A stretch of 45,114 bases of DNA from NCBI GenBank assembly GCA_900539855.1, contig UQDO01000014.1, positions 1 to 45,114 on the forward strand, in the 5' to 3' direction. Under the pieces are notes generated by a model that was not told where the DNA came from, did not search any database, and worked only from the letters and a program-made list of their open reading frames with translations. Of this stretch, positions 32,864 through 42,833 are shown in pieces. The first letter of the stretch is position 1, and each line of letters opens with the position of its first letter. The position numbers and the translations under genes were made by a program. The stretch is from an uncultured Oscillospiraceae bacterium (GTDB lineage Bacteria; Bacillota; Clostridia; Oscillospirales; Acutalibacteraceae).

Positions 32864-35386
32864 ATGAAACACAAAAACCATAAAAAGCATCGGGCGCGGC
32901 TGCTGACCGCAGTCTTTGCGGCGGTTATGCTTCTGTCGCTCCTGCCGATAACCGCGTCGGCAAGGGAAAACGGGCATACCGTACTGACCGAGGATTATTA
33001 CGGGCTTACCGACGGCAACGCCGCCAAGGTACCGGGGCTTAATTATCGTTGCTCAGGTCACGGCGACAAAATGATTGAATACTATGCGGAGGTTGAGGAC
33101 GACGGGCGTTACACCGTCCCCGGTATTATTGAAAAGGTCGGAAATAAGCTGCGATATGTGTATGCATACTATTGCCCATCGTGCTATTCAACATGGAAAG
33201 ACGGTGTGAAAGTTTCCGGTGGAGATGTAGTTGCTGCCAATGATTATGATGAGTATAACTACGATAAGAATCTAGAAGGCTATTTTGAATTTGTCTCCAA
33301 CAACACGGTAGCCGGAATGGCATATTACGGCTATTACTATCCGCCGAAAGACGATTCAAATAATGCACCGCAGAGGAACTATACTGTCGGTACTTCAACA
33401 ATTACAGAACAGCCGGATTTGTTTCAGGTTGACGAAAACGGGTGTTTAATCGGAACTTCCGGAAAGGCGCTGACGACTGTTTCCGGAAAGAAGCCTGACG
33501 AAAAAGATCCCCTTGCACATTGGGATATGCCGGGTGCTTTTGCGTTTTATCAATTTTTCTACACCGGTATGTCTGAGATGATAAACAAGCCTGCAAGCAC
33601 TGATGACCCGGCGTGGGACACTGTCCGGGATATGACCCGTATCTATTACATGAAACGTCAGCAGGAGGGGCAGCTTGTAGGGCCGAGGGTAAACTATTCG
33701 TCTCACTGGTACAGCTATGACTATTCCATGCTCGGCGAGTGGGTCGTGACCGATCTAATGGCGGAATATAAGACCGGCGAGATATGCGGATATGTTTCCT
33801 ATGTGGGGCAGAAAACCGAGATTGCCGTGCCGGAAACGGTGACGATTCCGCTGTACGGAAAAATAAAGGTCATTGGCGTGGATATCGAGGATCACAACCT
33901 CAAAAAGGTCTATGTCAACGACAATGTGACCTGTATCCGCCGTTTAAGCTCGGTAAACCTTGAAGAAATTTCAGGCTGTAAAAGCCTTGAATACATAGAA
34001 AAATACGCGTTTCAAAATGATGTTTCGCTGAAAAGCATACCCGAAATGCCAAAGCTTGACTGGATAGCCATGGGAGCCTTTGAGGGCTGTGTGTCGCTTC
34101 GTGATATTAAGCTGCCGGATAATATGACTTTTATCGATTTCACGGCGTTCGGTTGGTACGACACGGTGCTGGGCAACTACGATATCGGTATGACGGATCA
34201 GAGCTGGGAGGATTTTCAGTATCTTAGCGACCTCTCCGACAACGATAAAATACTGGGACTTACCCTTTATGCAAAAAAAGGCAGCACAACATATAATCTG
34301 CTTGATACGCTGATAAATAAGAATGATGCGCTGACTCCTGAGCTTGACGACGACGGAAAGCCTTACTTTAAGTCATACGGAGATGCTATTGTAAGGATCA
34401 GCGGTGAAGTTAAAAACTACACCTCGCACTGGAATTTAAAGAGCAGCAGCGAATATAAAGGGAACCTTGCTTCCACCGACAAGGATGTAGACGATTCCAC
34501 CGGCGGAAGGCTCGGCGAATACGGCGAGGGCGAGGCATCGTGGAGTCCGGAGAAAATTCTTGAAAAAGGCGCGCTTACCGCAAGTCTTCTGCTGTTCTTC
34601 GGCATCACCGCCGGTGTTTCGCATTACACCGGCAAGAAACCGAAAGCGGATAAGAAAAAGCCGGTTCCGGAAATTCCGAAAACCTATTGGGGCATGACCC
34701 TTGAGCAGTGGACTAAAATGGGCTATGACGGTATAGACCTTATCTCCGGTTCGTTTGAGAATATGGGCAAAACAGGCACGGTGATGAAAGGCGTCGTCGC
34801 CGCTGGCAAGGCATTCCAGAAGTATCTGGATATCTACAGCGAGACAGGGAATGCCGCCGAAGCATGGAGCAAAGCCTTTGTCAGCTCGCTGTCGGTGGGA
34901 ACTGCCTTCGGTATGGCCACCGAAAGTGTCCCCGCCATTGGAATGTGGGATACCATTTCCAGTCTGGCAATGGGCACCTCTAAAGCGGCGGACGCCGTCA
35001 GCGCGGGCGGCACTGCCGAGCATTTGGCGGATCTGTTTACGGACTATATGTACTCCCGCAATAAAGAACTGCATTTGGATACAAGCTTTGACCCAAGTGT
35101 GGTATATACCCGTGAGGAGCTGGCACAGCGGATCGCCGACGGCGCCTACGGCGAGAATATCAAGAACATTTCCGGTGCATTGGATCTGGTCAGCAGTTGG
35201 CAAAGCGTCAAAGATACGGCGACCGGTATCTTCGGCGAAGATGGTCTCGGATGGGGCATTTTCGGCAATATGAGCGACACGGCAAACGAGATGATCAAGG
35301 GCAGCAGTATGGCTGAGCAATATGTCGAATGGTTCAATTCGGCAGTGAAAGATTTCTACACGACCGGAACGAAGGGAGGAATGTAA
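32864..35386 (+). CDS. secreted LRR_5 (BspA-like) surface protein with internal TM anchor
   Basis: 840 aa. A signal peptide (basic start, hydrophobic core, cleavage near LPITASA, about residue 33) is followed by an N-terminal region with a CSGHGDK and a CPSCY cysteine pair (about 60-110) and aromatic-rich stretches. At about 346-435 are leucine-rich repeats of the LRR_5/BspA type (LKKVYVNDNV, CKSLEYIEKYAFQND, LDWIAMGAFEGCVSLRDIKLPDNM). A transmembrane helix at about 572-588 is followed by GKKPKADKKKP, so by the positive-inside rule the last ~240 residues are cytoplasmic. That part is helical, rich in Gly/Ala and unassigned. First gene of a nine-gene operon; the next starts 1 nt after its stop. 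Confidence 0.85.
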   Translation: MKHKNHKKHRARLLTAVFAAVMLLSLLPITASARENGHTVLTEDYYGLTDGNAAKVPGLNYRCSGHGDKMIEYYAEVEDDGRYTVPGIIEKVGNKLRYVYAYYCPSCYSTWKDGVKVSGGDVVAANDYDEYNYDKNLEGYFEFVSNNTVAGMAYYGYYYPPKDDSNNAPQRNYTVGTSTITEQPDLFQVDENGCLIGTSGKALTTVSGKKPDEKDPLAHWDMPGAFAFYQFFYTGMSEMINKPASTDDPAWDTVRDMTRIYYMKRQQEGQLVGPRVNYSSHWYSYDYSMLGEWVVTDLMAEYKTGEICGYVSYVGQKTEIAVPETVTIPLYGKIKVIGVDIEDHNLKKVYVNDNVTCIRRLSSVNLEEISGCKSLEYIEKYAFQNDVSLKSIPEMPKLDWIAMGAFEGCVSLRDIKLPDNMTFIDFTAFGWYDTVLGNYDIGMTDQSWEDFQYLSDLSDNDKILGLTLYAKKGSTTYNLLDTLINKNDALTPELDDDGKPYFKSYGDAIVRISGEVKNYTSHWNLKSSSEYKGNLASTDKDVDDSTGGRLGEYGEGEASWSPEKILEKGALTASLLLFFGITAGVSHYTGKKPKADKKKPVPEIPKTYWGMTLEQWTKMGYDGIDLISGSFENMGKTGTVMKGVVAAGKAFQKYLDIYSETGNAAEAWSKAFVSSLSVGTAFGMATESVPAIGMWDTISSLAMGTSKAADAVSAGGTAEHLADLFTDYMYSRNKELHLDTSFDPSVVYTREELAQRIADGAYGENIKNISGALDLVSSWQSVKDTATGIFGEDGLGWGIFGNMSDTANEMIKGSSMAEQYVEWFNSAVKDFYTTGTKGGM

Positions 35387-35387
35387 G

Positions 35388-36164
35388 ATGCAGACAAGAA
35401 AATTGTCCTATTTGGCGATAGACCGTCTCGGCGAACTGCTCGGACTGACGGCGGACGCTCTTTCTCCGATTTATGATCTTCGATCTGCTATTTTGCAATT
35501 GAAGGAAGCCATGCCTCCCGAACTGAAAGAGGGATTGGATGCGCAGTTGCTTGCGGAGGGATCGCTCACAGAGCAAGCGGAAGGCCTGCAGCCGACCGAT
35601 TCGATGAAGCTCCTTCTTACGGCACTATATTGCCCGAAGAAATGCTATCGGGTGCAAATGCACGAAAAGGACGGTACCGGCGATACCTATCTTCTGCTTG
35701 TGGACGATGCATGGCTCCGTATAGACGCTTGTCGAGGTCAATTGACGGTTTCAGGACCGTTTGATCTTGCGGCAGTGGATATGTACCTGCGGGCGTGCGT
35801 GGAAACGGCGCTGAGGGAACCGGATATTCAGCTGCAGATCGAGCGAAGAGAAGAAGGCTTTGTTCACGGTGCGGTGATTGAACTTGACGGTAACGGATAT
35901 TCCTTTGCCGGCACGGTTTTTACGCCTACCGACAGCTTCCCGCAGATGTTCATTCATGTGTTTGCGGCTACCGATGAAAACCGACAGTGGATCGCCGATA
36001 TGCTCATAGGCAAGCGTGAATTCGTCCTCCCCGAAAGTGAACAGGAAGAGGAAACGCCTGCCGAAAAGCGTTCTTACAGGAAAGCGTTAAAGGGTTTTCT
36101 GATAGCTCTTGTCGTGAATGTGTGCGCCGCAGTGATTATTGCCGTGCTGAAAGCGGTACTGTGA
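35388..36164 (+). CDS. unknown tail-anchored protein
   Basis: Not recognised. 258 aa with no signal peptide. A soluble alpha/beta region (about 1-225) with several strands (CYRVQMHEKDGTGDTYLLLVDDAWLRID, YSFAGTVFTPTDSFPQMFIHVFAA) precedes a charged hinge (PESEQEEETPAEKRSYRK). A single C-terminal membrane helix (about 237-256) leaves the bulk of the protein in the cytoplasm, anchored to the membrane. GGGAGG lies 8 nt before ATG. It sits between the LRR protein, whose cytoplasmic tail it might meet, and the four-TM protein. Function unknown. Confidence 0.8.
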   Translation: MQTRKLSYLAIDRLGELLGLTADALSPIYDLRSAILQLKEAMPPELKEGLDAQLLAEGSLTEQAEGLQPTDSMKLLLTALYCPKKCYRVQMHEKDGTGDTYLLLVDDAWLRIDACRGQLTVSGPFDLAAVDMYLRACVETALREPDIQLQIERREEGFVHGAVIELDGNGYSFAGTVFTPTDSFPQMFIHVFAATDENRQWIADMLIGKREFVLPESEQEEETPAEKRSYRKALKGFLIALVVNVCAAVIIAVLKAVL

Positions 36165-36174
36165 GGTGAGGCGT

Positions 36175-37629
36175 ATGAAACTGAAAAATATCATTTCCAA
36201 TGCGTTTGACGCAATAATAAGCTCATACGAGGGCAAAAAGTTTTGGCCGAGCCTCATACTGCGGCTTGTAATGGCACTTGCCTCAGCGGTAATTACTGCC
36301 GTGTTTGCCAACACGCTGTTTTCAAAAAACAATATCGTCAATCAGATTTTTGCCGCCCTGTTCTTCTACTTTTTGATGGTGTCGGTCAGCAAGCTGATTA
36401 CCGAAATCAAGCGCGGCGGCTTCGCGGGGCGGCTGAAAAGCACCGTTTGCCATATGGTACGCCTGAAACCTCCGGCACTGTGGTTCTTTATTGCCGCAGT
36501 GGTTATATCGCTGGTTCTGCCCTATGCCTTTGTGCTGTCGCTCGGGTTTTTGCTGTTCGTGTCGGCGGTGTCAGGTGAAAACTCGATGCTGCTCGGCATC
36601 AAAAATGCCGTGACAAATGGCAAAAATCCCGAGAAAAACGGCAAAGGACTTGCGGCATTTACAAGCGGACTGATCGCCTGCGGGCTGATCATCTGCATAC
36701 TTGCGAACCTCGGCGTGCCGACGCTCTACGGCGTAATCGACGGCAGCAATCCGAAGCCCGGTACGGCGCAGACCGAACCGGCGGGAAAAGACGACGGTTC
36801 ACAAATTCCGTCGGATACGGATAAAACGCCCGACAGCACGACAAAGCCGAACGGCGGAGATACTAAGGAAAACGATGATTCATCTATTGAGGAAACAGCA
36901 AAGCAGCTCACGGATAAGCTGATCGAGTATGCCGGCAAGGACAAAAAGGCGTTCAAAAAGTTGTTCCGCAACACGGACGACGCGGTCATCGATCAGTATT
37001 ACAACACATCATTAGATAAATTCCTCGAGTACGGCAAGAGCCTGATCGCCGTAGCGGCACAGGATAGCAACGCCGTTTGGTTCACGGCGCTGTATTATCA
37101 GATACCTGCAAACTACCCGGCAGAAAAAGAAAAATCGGTCTATCTGTCAACGATTATGACGCACGCAGACGACGGCTGGAAATTGGAATGGAATGATGAT
37201 GTCCGTTCTCGGCTGCAGTCGAAATATGATAATGCCGGATTTACTCCCGAGGGGCTTTGGGCAAAGGAAAGCGGCTATGCGTGGGCAAAGTTCTTTATTC
37301 CGTTTGATCCGGACAACACGGCGATATTCTATGAGGACACCGTCATGTGCAAGGTTACGGAAATGTATATGGACGAAAACGACAACCTGAATCTTACGGT
37401 ATATGCGTCAAACGGCACGGAAAGCGATGTTAAACTCACCGGAATGGATATTTCGGTATCAGACGGCGACAGGATGCTGTTTGAAAAGCACTTTGATGTC
37501 GAAATAGAGCTTAATAAGGGCGGCGTGTCCCTATGCGCACCGAAGCTGTTCTCACCGCAGGACATCGACTTTACGACATGGAGCAGCCCGAAGATCACCG
37601 ATTTCAAATTCAGCTATGAGAATCAATAA
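36175..37629 (+). CDS. unknown four-TM protein with extracellular domain
   Basis: Not recognised. 484 aa. Four membrane regions (about residues 20-45, 52-73, 99-135 and 157-183) precede a Pro/Asp/Ser/Thr-rich spacer (about 184-235). A soluble domain of about 250 residues follows, presumably outside the cell. Its centre reads like a lipoprotein-type cystatin/NTF2-like fold (LTDKLIEYAGKDKKAFKKLF). Its end is an immunoglobulin-like beta sandwich (LNLTVYASNGTESDVKLTGMDISV), as in DUF5105-type proteins; both are impressions, not assignments. The GTG at 36166 is possible, but GAGGT 7 nt before ATG 36175 fixes the start. Confidence 0.8.
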   Translation: MKLKNIISNAFDAIISSYEGKKFWPSLILRLVMALASAVITAVFANTLFSKNNIVNQIFAALFFYFLMVSVSKLITEIKRGGFAGRLKSTVCHMVRLKPPALWFFIAAVVISLVLPYAFVLSLGFLLFVSAVSGENSMLLGIKNAVTNGKNPEKNGKGLAAFTSGLIACGLIICILANLGVPTLYGVIDGSNPKPGTAQTEPAGKDDGSQIPSDTDKTPDSTTKPNGGDTKENDDSSIEETAKQLTDKLIEYAGKDKKAFKKLFRNTDDAVIDQYYNTSLDKFLEYGKSLIAVAAQDSNAVWFTALYYQIPANYPAEKEKSVYLSTIMTHADDGWKLEWNDDVRSRLQSKYDNAGFTPEGLWAKESGYAWAKFFIPFDPDNTAIFYEDTVMCKVTEMYMDENDNLNLTVYASNGTESDVKLTGMDISVSDGDRMLFEKHFDVEIELNKGGVSLCAPKLFSPQDIDFTTWSSPKITDFKFSYENQ

Positions 37630-37642
37630 GGGGGAGCAGCCG

Positions 37643-38803
37643 ATGCGGAACGAACACTTATATTCAAATGAAAAGCATAACAATCATTTTCTGCTCCGGA
37701 TATTGGCAGTCTTTCTGCTTGTGAGTATAGTGCTGTGCGGATGTGCAAAAAAGCCGTCGGGAACGGAAAATCCCGATCCGGACAACTCGATGAATGCTTC
37801 CACACAGGCGGATCCGATAAATCTTGAGCAGCTGCTCTTAAAGGAGCGCGGCATACCGTATGACCGATCGGACTACAAGACCTTTGTCGGCGGTGAGGGG
37901 CTTCTGAACTTCGATACCGTTTTTACCGACACGGATCCGGCTGTCGCGAAGGGTGAGCTTTCAAGCGTTTTCCTTTCCGGCGGAAAGCTGTATAAATTCG
38001 GCACGGATTCCGCACTGCCGAACGGAAAAAACTGCATGGAGATATACAGTCTGCCGGATAAAGCAAAGCCGATCTATCTTCATTCCGGCGACTTTAACGG
38101 CGCCGATTTGGATGTAATCTTTTCCGACGGCAAACGATTTTCTCTTGACGCGCCGTCAAATAACGGGCCATATACTGCGAAGGAATCAAAGTTCGGCATG
38201 ATATTTTTCGAGCATACCTATCAGTATTCCGCTGACGGAAAGACCCTTTCCGAAATACCCGATTTCAGGAGCAGAATAACGCGGTTTGATCTTGGCAGCG
38301 GAACGGTAATCGCCGACGGCAAGCTTTACATCTACGCCGCAAAGCAGGACAAGGATGTAACAGCGGGAATTACCTCTTATTTCGACGATAAAAACCGCGG
38401 CGTTATCATATGGGAGGCAAACTGCTCGGCAATGTCGGACGGCGAAAAAATAATCACCCTGTTTAACGGCAATATCTTAGTGACCGACAAAGCCTTTTAT
38501 AAGTTGGTTTACGATGCCGTTCCCGATAACAGCACAGATTATACCGATAAGACCACAAACAGCGACGGTACTGCAGCTGATTATCTGCCCAAATTCGGAG
38601 GCGGCAACAGATACCGGCTCAAGAAAATCGAGAAGCTGACCGCGTATTATAACGAGATCGCAACCATAACCCATTCGGCGGTTATAACATATGATAATAA
38701 AATTTTGCCGCTTACCGAAATCATTCCGGCAGAAAACGAATACAGCAAATACAGCGCAAACAATATTGAAATACCGCCTGATATAACCGAACTGATGCAC
38801 TGA
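37643..38803 (+). CDS. unknown lipoprotein
   Basis: 386 aa. The N-terminus has basic residues, a hydrophobic core (FLLRILAVFLLVSIV) and a lipobox-like VLCGC at about residues 31-35. This suggests lipid attachment at the second cysteine of CGC and export to the outer face of the membrane. The mature part has several Gly/Asp-rich beta strands (AKGELSSVFLSGGKLYKFGTD, LDLGSGTVIADGKLYIYAAK-like segments), suggesting a repeated beta fold, perhaps propeller-like; not assigned. The frame opens at 37616 within the previous gene, but GGAG 6 nt before ATG 37643 is the better start. Confidence 0.82.
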   Translation: MRNEHLYSNEKHNNHFLLRILAVFLLVSIVLCGCAKKPSGTENPDPDNSMNASTQADPINLEQLLLKERGIPYDRSDYKTFVGGEGLLNFDTVFTDTDPAVAKGELSSVFLSGGKLYKFGTDSALPNGKNCMEIYSLPDKAKPIYLHSGDFNGADLDVIFSDGKRFSLDAPSNNGPYTAKESKFGMIFFEHTYQYSADGKTLSEIPDFRSRITRFDLGSGTVIADGKLYIYAAKQDKDVTAGITSYFDDKNRGVIIWEANCSAMSDGEKIITLFNGNILVTDKAFYKLVYDAVPDNSTDYTDKTTNSDGTAADYLPKFGGGNRYRLKKIEKLTAYYNEIATITHSAVITYDNKILPLTEIIPAENEYSKYSANNIEIPPDITELMH

Positions 38804-38817
38804 ACGGAGGAAAAACT

Positions 38818-39945
38818 ATGAGAAAATTTATCAAGGCAAGCGCCTTTCTTGCCGTTATTCTTGCCGCTGCAATCTCCCTTGCCGCCTGCGGCGCTAAAAC
38901 AACCATCAATGACGACGGAACAAAGACCAAAACCGAGGGCGGGGTCAAGATCACCGAAACGGCTGCAAAAGCCGTGCAGACCGAAAAATACGAAACCGCC
39001 GATTTCAGCATGACCATCCCCAAGGGCTGGACGGTAACGACCGGCGGAACAAATATCTACCACAGTATTCGGGTAAGCGACCCGAACGAACCGCTCAATC
39101 AGATGTTTGTGCTGCTCAAAGCCGATGTGTTGCTGCACAGTCAGGCAGGTAAAGATGCATGGCAGCAGAACTACAATATGGGCGATACACAGGCGGCGCT
39201 TTTTGCTAAGGCCGCTGTGCTTGATAACCCGTCTACAGAGGGCTTTTTCAAAATATTCTCACAGTATACTGCATTTGCATCGGAGGTGGAGCCTGCTTAT
39301 TCGGGATATGCCTTCCCCCGGTTTGATAATTTTACGGTAACCGACCGCTATCCCTCTGCCAGCCCGATGAAGTCCTCCGCTCTCGGCGACGAGCAGCTTC
39401 GCGCGACATTCACGGATAACGGCAAAGAGGGCGAGGGCTTGTTTGCTGCCAGTGTGGTGGACTTTGGCAGCTTTGCCATCTCCAACGGCAATGTGGTAGG
39501 CTATCAGCTCCAGGCGGTGGACGGCGGCTATTATATGGCGTACAATGTCGTTGCCGTTACCGCAGCGAAAGATACCTTTATCGAGTGGGAAAGCGTGCTG
39601 ACCGACTGCTTCAAAACCCTGCAGTATTCCGACAGCTTTGTCAGTACCACCAATCAGGCAAGCAACGAAAAGGTTGCCCTTGCAAAACAGATCAGTCAGA
39701 ACTTCAATGCGACCATGGACGGCTTCATGTCCTCCTGGGAAAGCCGCAATAAAAGTCAGGACATTATGAGCCAGAAGCAGAGCGACGCCACCCTCGGCTA
39801 CGAGCGCGTTTACGATACCGAGACCGGCGAAATTTACAAGGCTACGAACGGTTTTACCGATGTGTACGACGGCAAGCGGTACAAGGCAGTGACCGACGAC
39901 AATATGTATGCCGAGCCTATCAGCGGGTATATTGAAAAGCAATAA
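38818..39945 (+). CDS. unknown lipoprotein (PsbP/DUF1795-like start)
   Basis: 375 aa. A clear lipoprotein signal with lipobox LAAC, cysteine at about residue 23, is followed by a short Lys/Thr-rich linker. The first domain begins with ETADFSMTIPKGWTV, the style of PsbP/DUF1795-like lipoproteins, and runs to about residue 265. A helical stretch (about 280-320, KQISQNFNATMDGFMSSWESRNKSQDIMSQKQ) and a short C-terminal module (YERVYDTETGEIYKATNGF) follow. GGAGG precedes ATG 38818. It lies 14 nt after the other lipoprotein gene. Export is well supported; function is unknown. Confidence 0.85.
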   Translation: MRKFIKASAFLAVILAAAISLAACGAKTTINDDGTKTKTEGGVKITETAAKAVQTEKYETADFSMTIPKGWTVTTGGTNIYHSIRVSDPNEPLNQMFVLLKADVLLHSQAGKDAWQQNYNMGDTQAALFAKAAVLDNPSTEGFFKIFSQYTAFASEVEPAYSGYAFPRFDNFTVTDRYPSASPMKSSALGDEQLRATFTDNGKEGEGLFAASVVDFGSFAISNGNVVGYQLQAVDGGYYMAYNVVAVTAAKDTFIEWESVLTDCFKTLQYSDSFVSTTNQASNEKVALAKQISQNFNATMDGFMSSWESRNKSQDIMSQKQSDATLGYERVYDTETGEIYKATNGFTDVYDGKRYKAVTDDNMYAEPISGYIEKQ

Positions 39946-40000
39946 CACTATAACAAAAACGGTTTACCATAGAACCGTAATGAAAAGGAGGTGTCGGACG

Positions 40001-40351
40001 ATGAACAAGCAGCTTTCCGCTTTGCCGGACAGTAAAACAACAAGAATAACTCTGCCGTATAATCGGCAATATGTGCTTTTCGCCGTCTATGAAGTGCTGG
40101 ACAAAAACGGAGCCGAATATGAAAAAACAGACGCATCCACCATTTTAGCAGAGATGTCGGTATACGGTAATTTAAGCCGGTTTTCCGTCTCCGTAAATGA
40201 ACAGGAAACGGGAACGGAACTGACCGTAACAATGATACATCCTTGCGAGGGACTGTCCGATGCCGGTATCCGGCGGGCAACGACCGCCATAGCCGACAGC
40301 GTGTCGCAGCATTTGGAAAACGAGCTTGTGATAAACAAGTTGAATGCTTAA
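40001..40351 (+). CDS. small soluble protein of unknown function
   Basis: 116 aa, no signal peptide or membrane helix; the only product of this operon that looks purely cytoplasmic. It alternates strands and helices (TRITLPYNRQYVLFAVYEVLDKNG, SRFSVSVNEQETGTELTVTMIHP, then a long C-terminal helix), a small alpha+beta sandwich. AAGGAGGTG lies about 8 nt before ATG 40001; the frame is open from 39908 inside the previous gene, but that start has no ribosome site. A 52-nt gap follows before the TPR gene. It may be a cytosolic partner or regulator of the membrane proteins encoded around it. Confidence 0.82.
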   Translation: MNKQLSALPDSKTTRITLPYNRQYVLFAVYEVLDKNGAEYEKTDASTILAEMSVYGNLSRFSVSVNEQETGTELTVTMIHPCEGLSDAGIRRATTAIADSVSQHLENELVINKLNA

Positions 40352-40403
40352 TTTCAGATCATAATCGAAAGCCTGAAGCAAAGAAAAATCGGAGGAAATG
40401 TCT

Positions 40404-42833
40404 ATGAGAAAATTCGGAGAATATGTCAGAGCGGCATATGGGTGTTTCTCGGCAAAATGGATTTTCGGGGTGCTTGCGGCACTTAGCCTTTTGCCGGCCT
40501 TAACAAAAACGGTTCTGTTGTGCATAACAAAAGAATCGCTTACCGCAGGCGCGGTGTTTTTTGCAGACCTTTTCTGCGTTGTCTGCGCCTGTATTTTGGC
40601 TTTTTTGGCAGTCCGCTCGACGGGCGGAACCGCAAAACAAGCCGCCGGTATATGGCTCAAGGGCTGTCTTCCTTGTATAGCGGCTTTGTATGCGGGTGAA
40701 ATACTGGCAGGACTTCTTGGCGGGAAATTCGGAACAACCGGAAAAATCATCGCCTTCTCTGTGGCCGGGACACTGCTCGGGCTGTCATTTTATTTGCTCG
40801 GATCTGCCATGAGAGGGAAAGCCGAAAGGAAAGCAGGCCGGGAAATTGCACGAATCGGAATTGCTGTATTGCTGGCAATCGTCTGTTGGTATCTGCTTCC
40901 GTACTTCTTCGACCTCGGCGTGGAAACCGTTCTTTCCGGGAACAAATCATGGAGTGCGAAGCTGGCAGCGGAGCTTTTGAATACGGTGTTTCGCTGGGCA
41001 CTCCTTGTGCCTGCCCTTGCATTCATATGCGGCAAAGAAAAACAGTCGGAAGAAAAACAAGAAGCCGTACCGACAGAATCAAAACGATCCTTTCTGCCCT
41101 ATATTCCGACCTGCATCAGTGCCGCCGTGCTGTTATGCGCTGCCGTACTGCTCTTTCCGCAAACGGTTTCGCCTGCCGACAGACTGAAGGATGAATATTA
41201 TTACCGCACAAACACGGCATGTTACAATCTGCTTGGCGGCAATATTATAACTGCCGTTAACGAGTACAGCGATATACAGAGGGAGCTTGAGATATGGAAA
41301 AAGATTGCCGACGGCAGTTGGAACGATATTTCCGAGAGTGAGATCGCCTCAAATCAGATGCTGGCTTATCTTGATACCTATGCCAATCACGCCGATGACC
41401 TTCTGGAAACCATGGAGAGGTATTACACGGCAGGCTATATCAGGGATACCGATTACTGCTTTGAAATGCTGTCTGAATATAAAAAGGCGGACACATTGAC
41501 GTCAGAGCAGAAGAATCGCCGGGCAGAGATACTGACTAATTTAGCGGCGAACGGACTGTATATCGGAGGACTTCCGGAGGTTGAGGAGAATGCCGCGGTG
41601 ATGGCAGAGGTGATAGAGAATGCCTCATCTTATCAGAACAGCTTTGAATATGCCGGACTGCTTGCAAAAATGCGTGTAGGCGTTACAAACGGCACCAGCA
41701 TTGCCGATTCAGTCGGTACCGGTATCACTTACCAATTTGTAAGCCGAGCCATCGAAAAGGCACTGAAAAATCCGGAGAACTTCGTGTGGAACTATATAGC
41801 GGTGATGCTGTACAACAATCAGGAGCAGCATTCTCTGAACCTTGTTTCGGATTATTCGGATGATAAGAGAATTCTTACAGTAGCAGAAAACTTTGAAAAT
41901 CAGTTTGAAAAACAGCTTGGAAAGGACATGACCGAGGAAGAACAAATCGGTATTAAAAGGTTGGTCATGCAGACCTATCTGCGGGCGCTGGCTCTGGATA
42001 AATGCGCGGATTACGGATTGGAAGCGCTGAAAAGCCTTGATAATTCCTATATCCGGGAAAACACCATGTATGCGCTGCTGAAAACCGGGCGATATGAGGA
42101 ATGCCTGAAGCTTGCAGAGGAGGCGCAGGGCAAAACGGACCCCGCACCTCTCTATTATGCGGCGGCAGCCACCCTGGGAAAGGAAGATTTTAACGCTTCC
42201 GTCGGTTATGTGCTGGAGCTTGCAAAGCAGGTTAAGACGAGCGAGTATCCCAAAAAGGCGGATGAGCTGCTGCATGCCTATCTTTCTCTGCTTGTTGTTG
42301 ATACCGAAACCACAAAAGCAAAGTACAGTCTGCTCAGCAAGGAGCAGATTAATAAGCTCGGCAGCGATGAATTTTTAAAGAATTATCTGGAGGCATACGT
42401 GAATGCATGCTATCCGTCTTACGGCGGTCATTCCATTTATGACGCCGCCTATACGGAGGCAATGGAAACGGCACTTGCCGCTGCAGATCGGGTGATTTCC
42501 GAACGGGGAGAGCTTTGCTATCCCCATTACCTCAAGGGTGTGACACTGATGCAGCAGAAAAAATTCGGGGAAGCTGTGACGGCTTACAAAAAAGCGATCG
42601 AATATAAGAGCGACGACCCGATGATTTGGTATGCGCTTTATGCCGCGTATGAAGAAATGGGAAAGTGGGAAAATGCCTATACCGCTGCCGAAATCGCTGT
42701 TGGTCTGAGTCCCTGGTTCAATTATTACAGCGACTATGAAGGCATCGGTATCCATCCGTACTCATACCGCGAGGGCGCGAAGGCAATGATAGAAAAGCAG
42801 CACAAGACGTCGCAGAAGGGAGAAAGCGAATAA
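40404..42833 (+). CDS. large membrane protein with TPR-type helical domain
   Basis: 809 aa. About seven or eight hydrophobic segments in the first ~265 residues, the last being AAVLLCAAVLLFPQTVSPADRL. The rest is an all-helical repeat region, presumably outside the membrane, with tetratricopeptide-like units (NTMYALLKTGRYEECLKLAEEA, PHYLKGVTLMQQKKFGEAVTAYKKAIEYKSDDPMIWYALYAAYEEMGKWENAYTAAEIAVGLSP). TPRs are protein-binding scaffolds. GGAGG is 8 nt before ATG 40404 and only 2 nt from ATG 40398. The next gene overlaps its stop by one base (TAATG). Confidence 0.88.
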   Translation: MRKFGEYVRAAYGCFSAKWIFGVLAALSLLPALTKTVLLCITKESLTAGAVFFADLFCVVCACILAFLAVRSTGGTAKQAAGIWLKGCLPCIAALYAGEILAGLLGGKFGTTGKIIAFSVAGTLLGLSFYLLGSAMRGKAERKAGREIARIGIAVLLAIVCWYLLPYFFDLGVETVLSGNKSWSAKLAAELLNTVFRWALLVPALAFICGKEKQSEEKQEAVPTESKRSFLPYIPTCISAAVLLCAAVLLFPQTVSPADRLKDEYYYRTNTACYNLLGGNIITAVNEYSDIQRELEIWKKIADGSWNDISESEIASNQMLAYLDTYANHADDLLETMERYYTAGYIRDTDYCFEMLSEYKKADTLTSEQKNRRAEILTNLAANGLYIGGLPEVEENAAVMAEVIENASSYQNSFEYAGLLAKMRVGVTNGTSIADSVGTGITYQFVSRAIEKALKNPENFVWNYIAVMLYNNQEQHSLNLVSDYSDDKRILTVAENFENQFEKQLGKDMTEEEQIGIKRLVMQTYLRALALDKCADYGLEALKSLDNSYIRENTMYALLKTGRYEECLKLAEEAQGKTDPAPLYYAAAATLGKEDFNASVGYVLELAKQVKTSEYPKKADELLHAYLSLLVVDTETTKAKYSLLSKEQINKLGSDEFLKNYLEAYVNACYPSYGGHSIYDAAYTEAMETALAAADRVISERGELCYPHYLKGVTLMQQKKFGEAVTAYKKAIEYKSDDPMIWYALYAAYEEMGKWENAYTAAEIAVGLSPWFNYYSDYEGIGIHPYSYREGAKAMIEKQHKTSQKGESE

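Noticed and set aside
34436..35320. 294-codon minus-strand frame opposite the LRR gene
   Set aside because: A shadow of the coding strand: no ribosome site, and the plus-strand product has a signal peptide, LRRs and a membrane helix.
41709..42275. 188-codon minus-strand frame opposite the TPR gene
   Set aside because: A shadow frame; the plus strand has clear TPR-type repeats and proper operon spacing.
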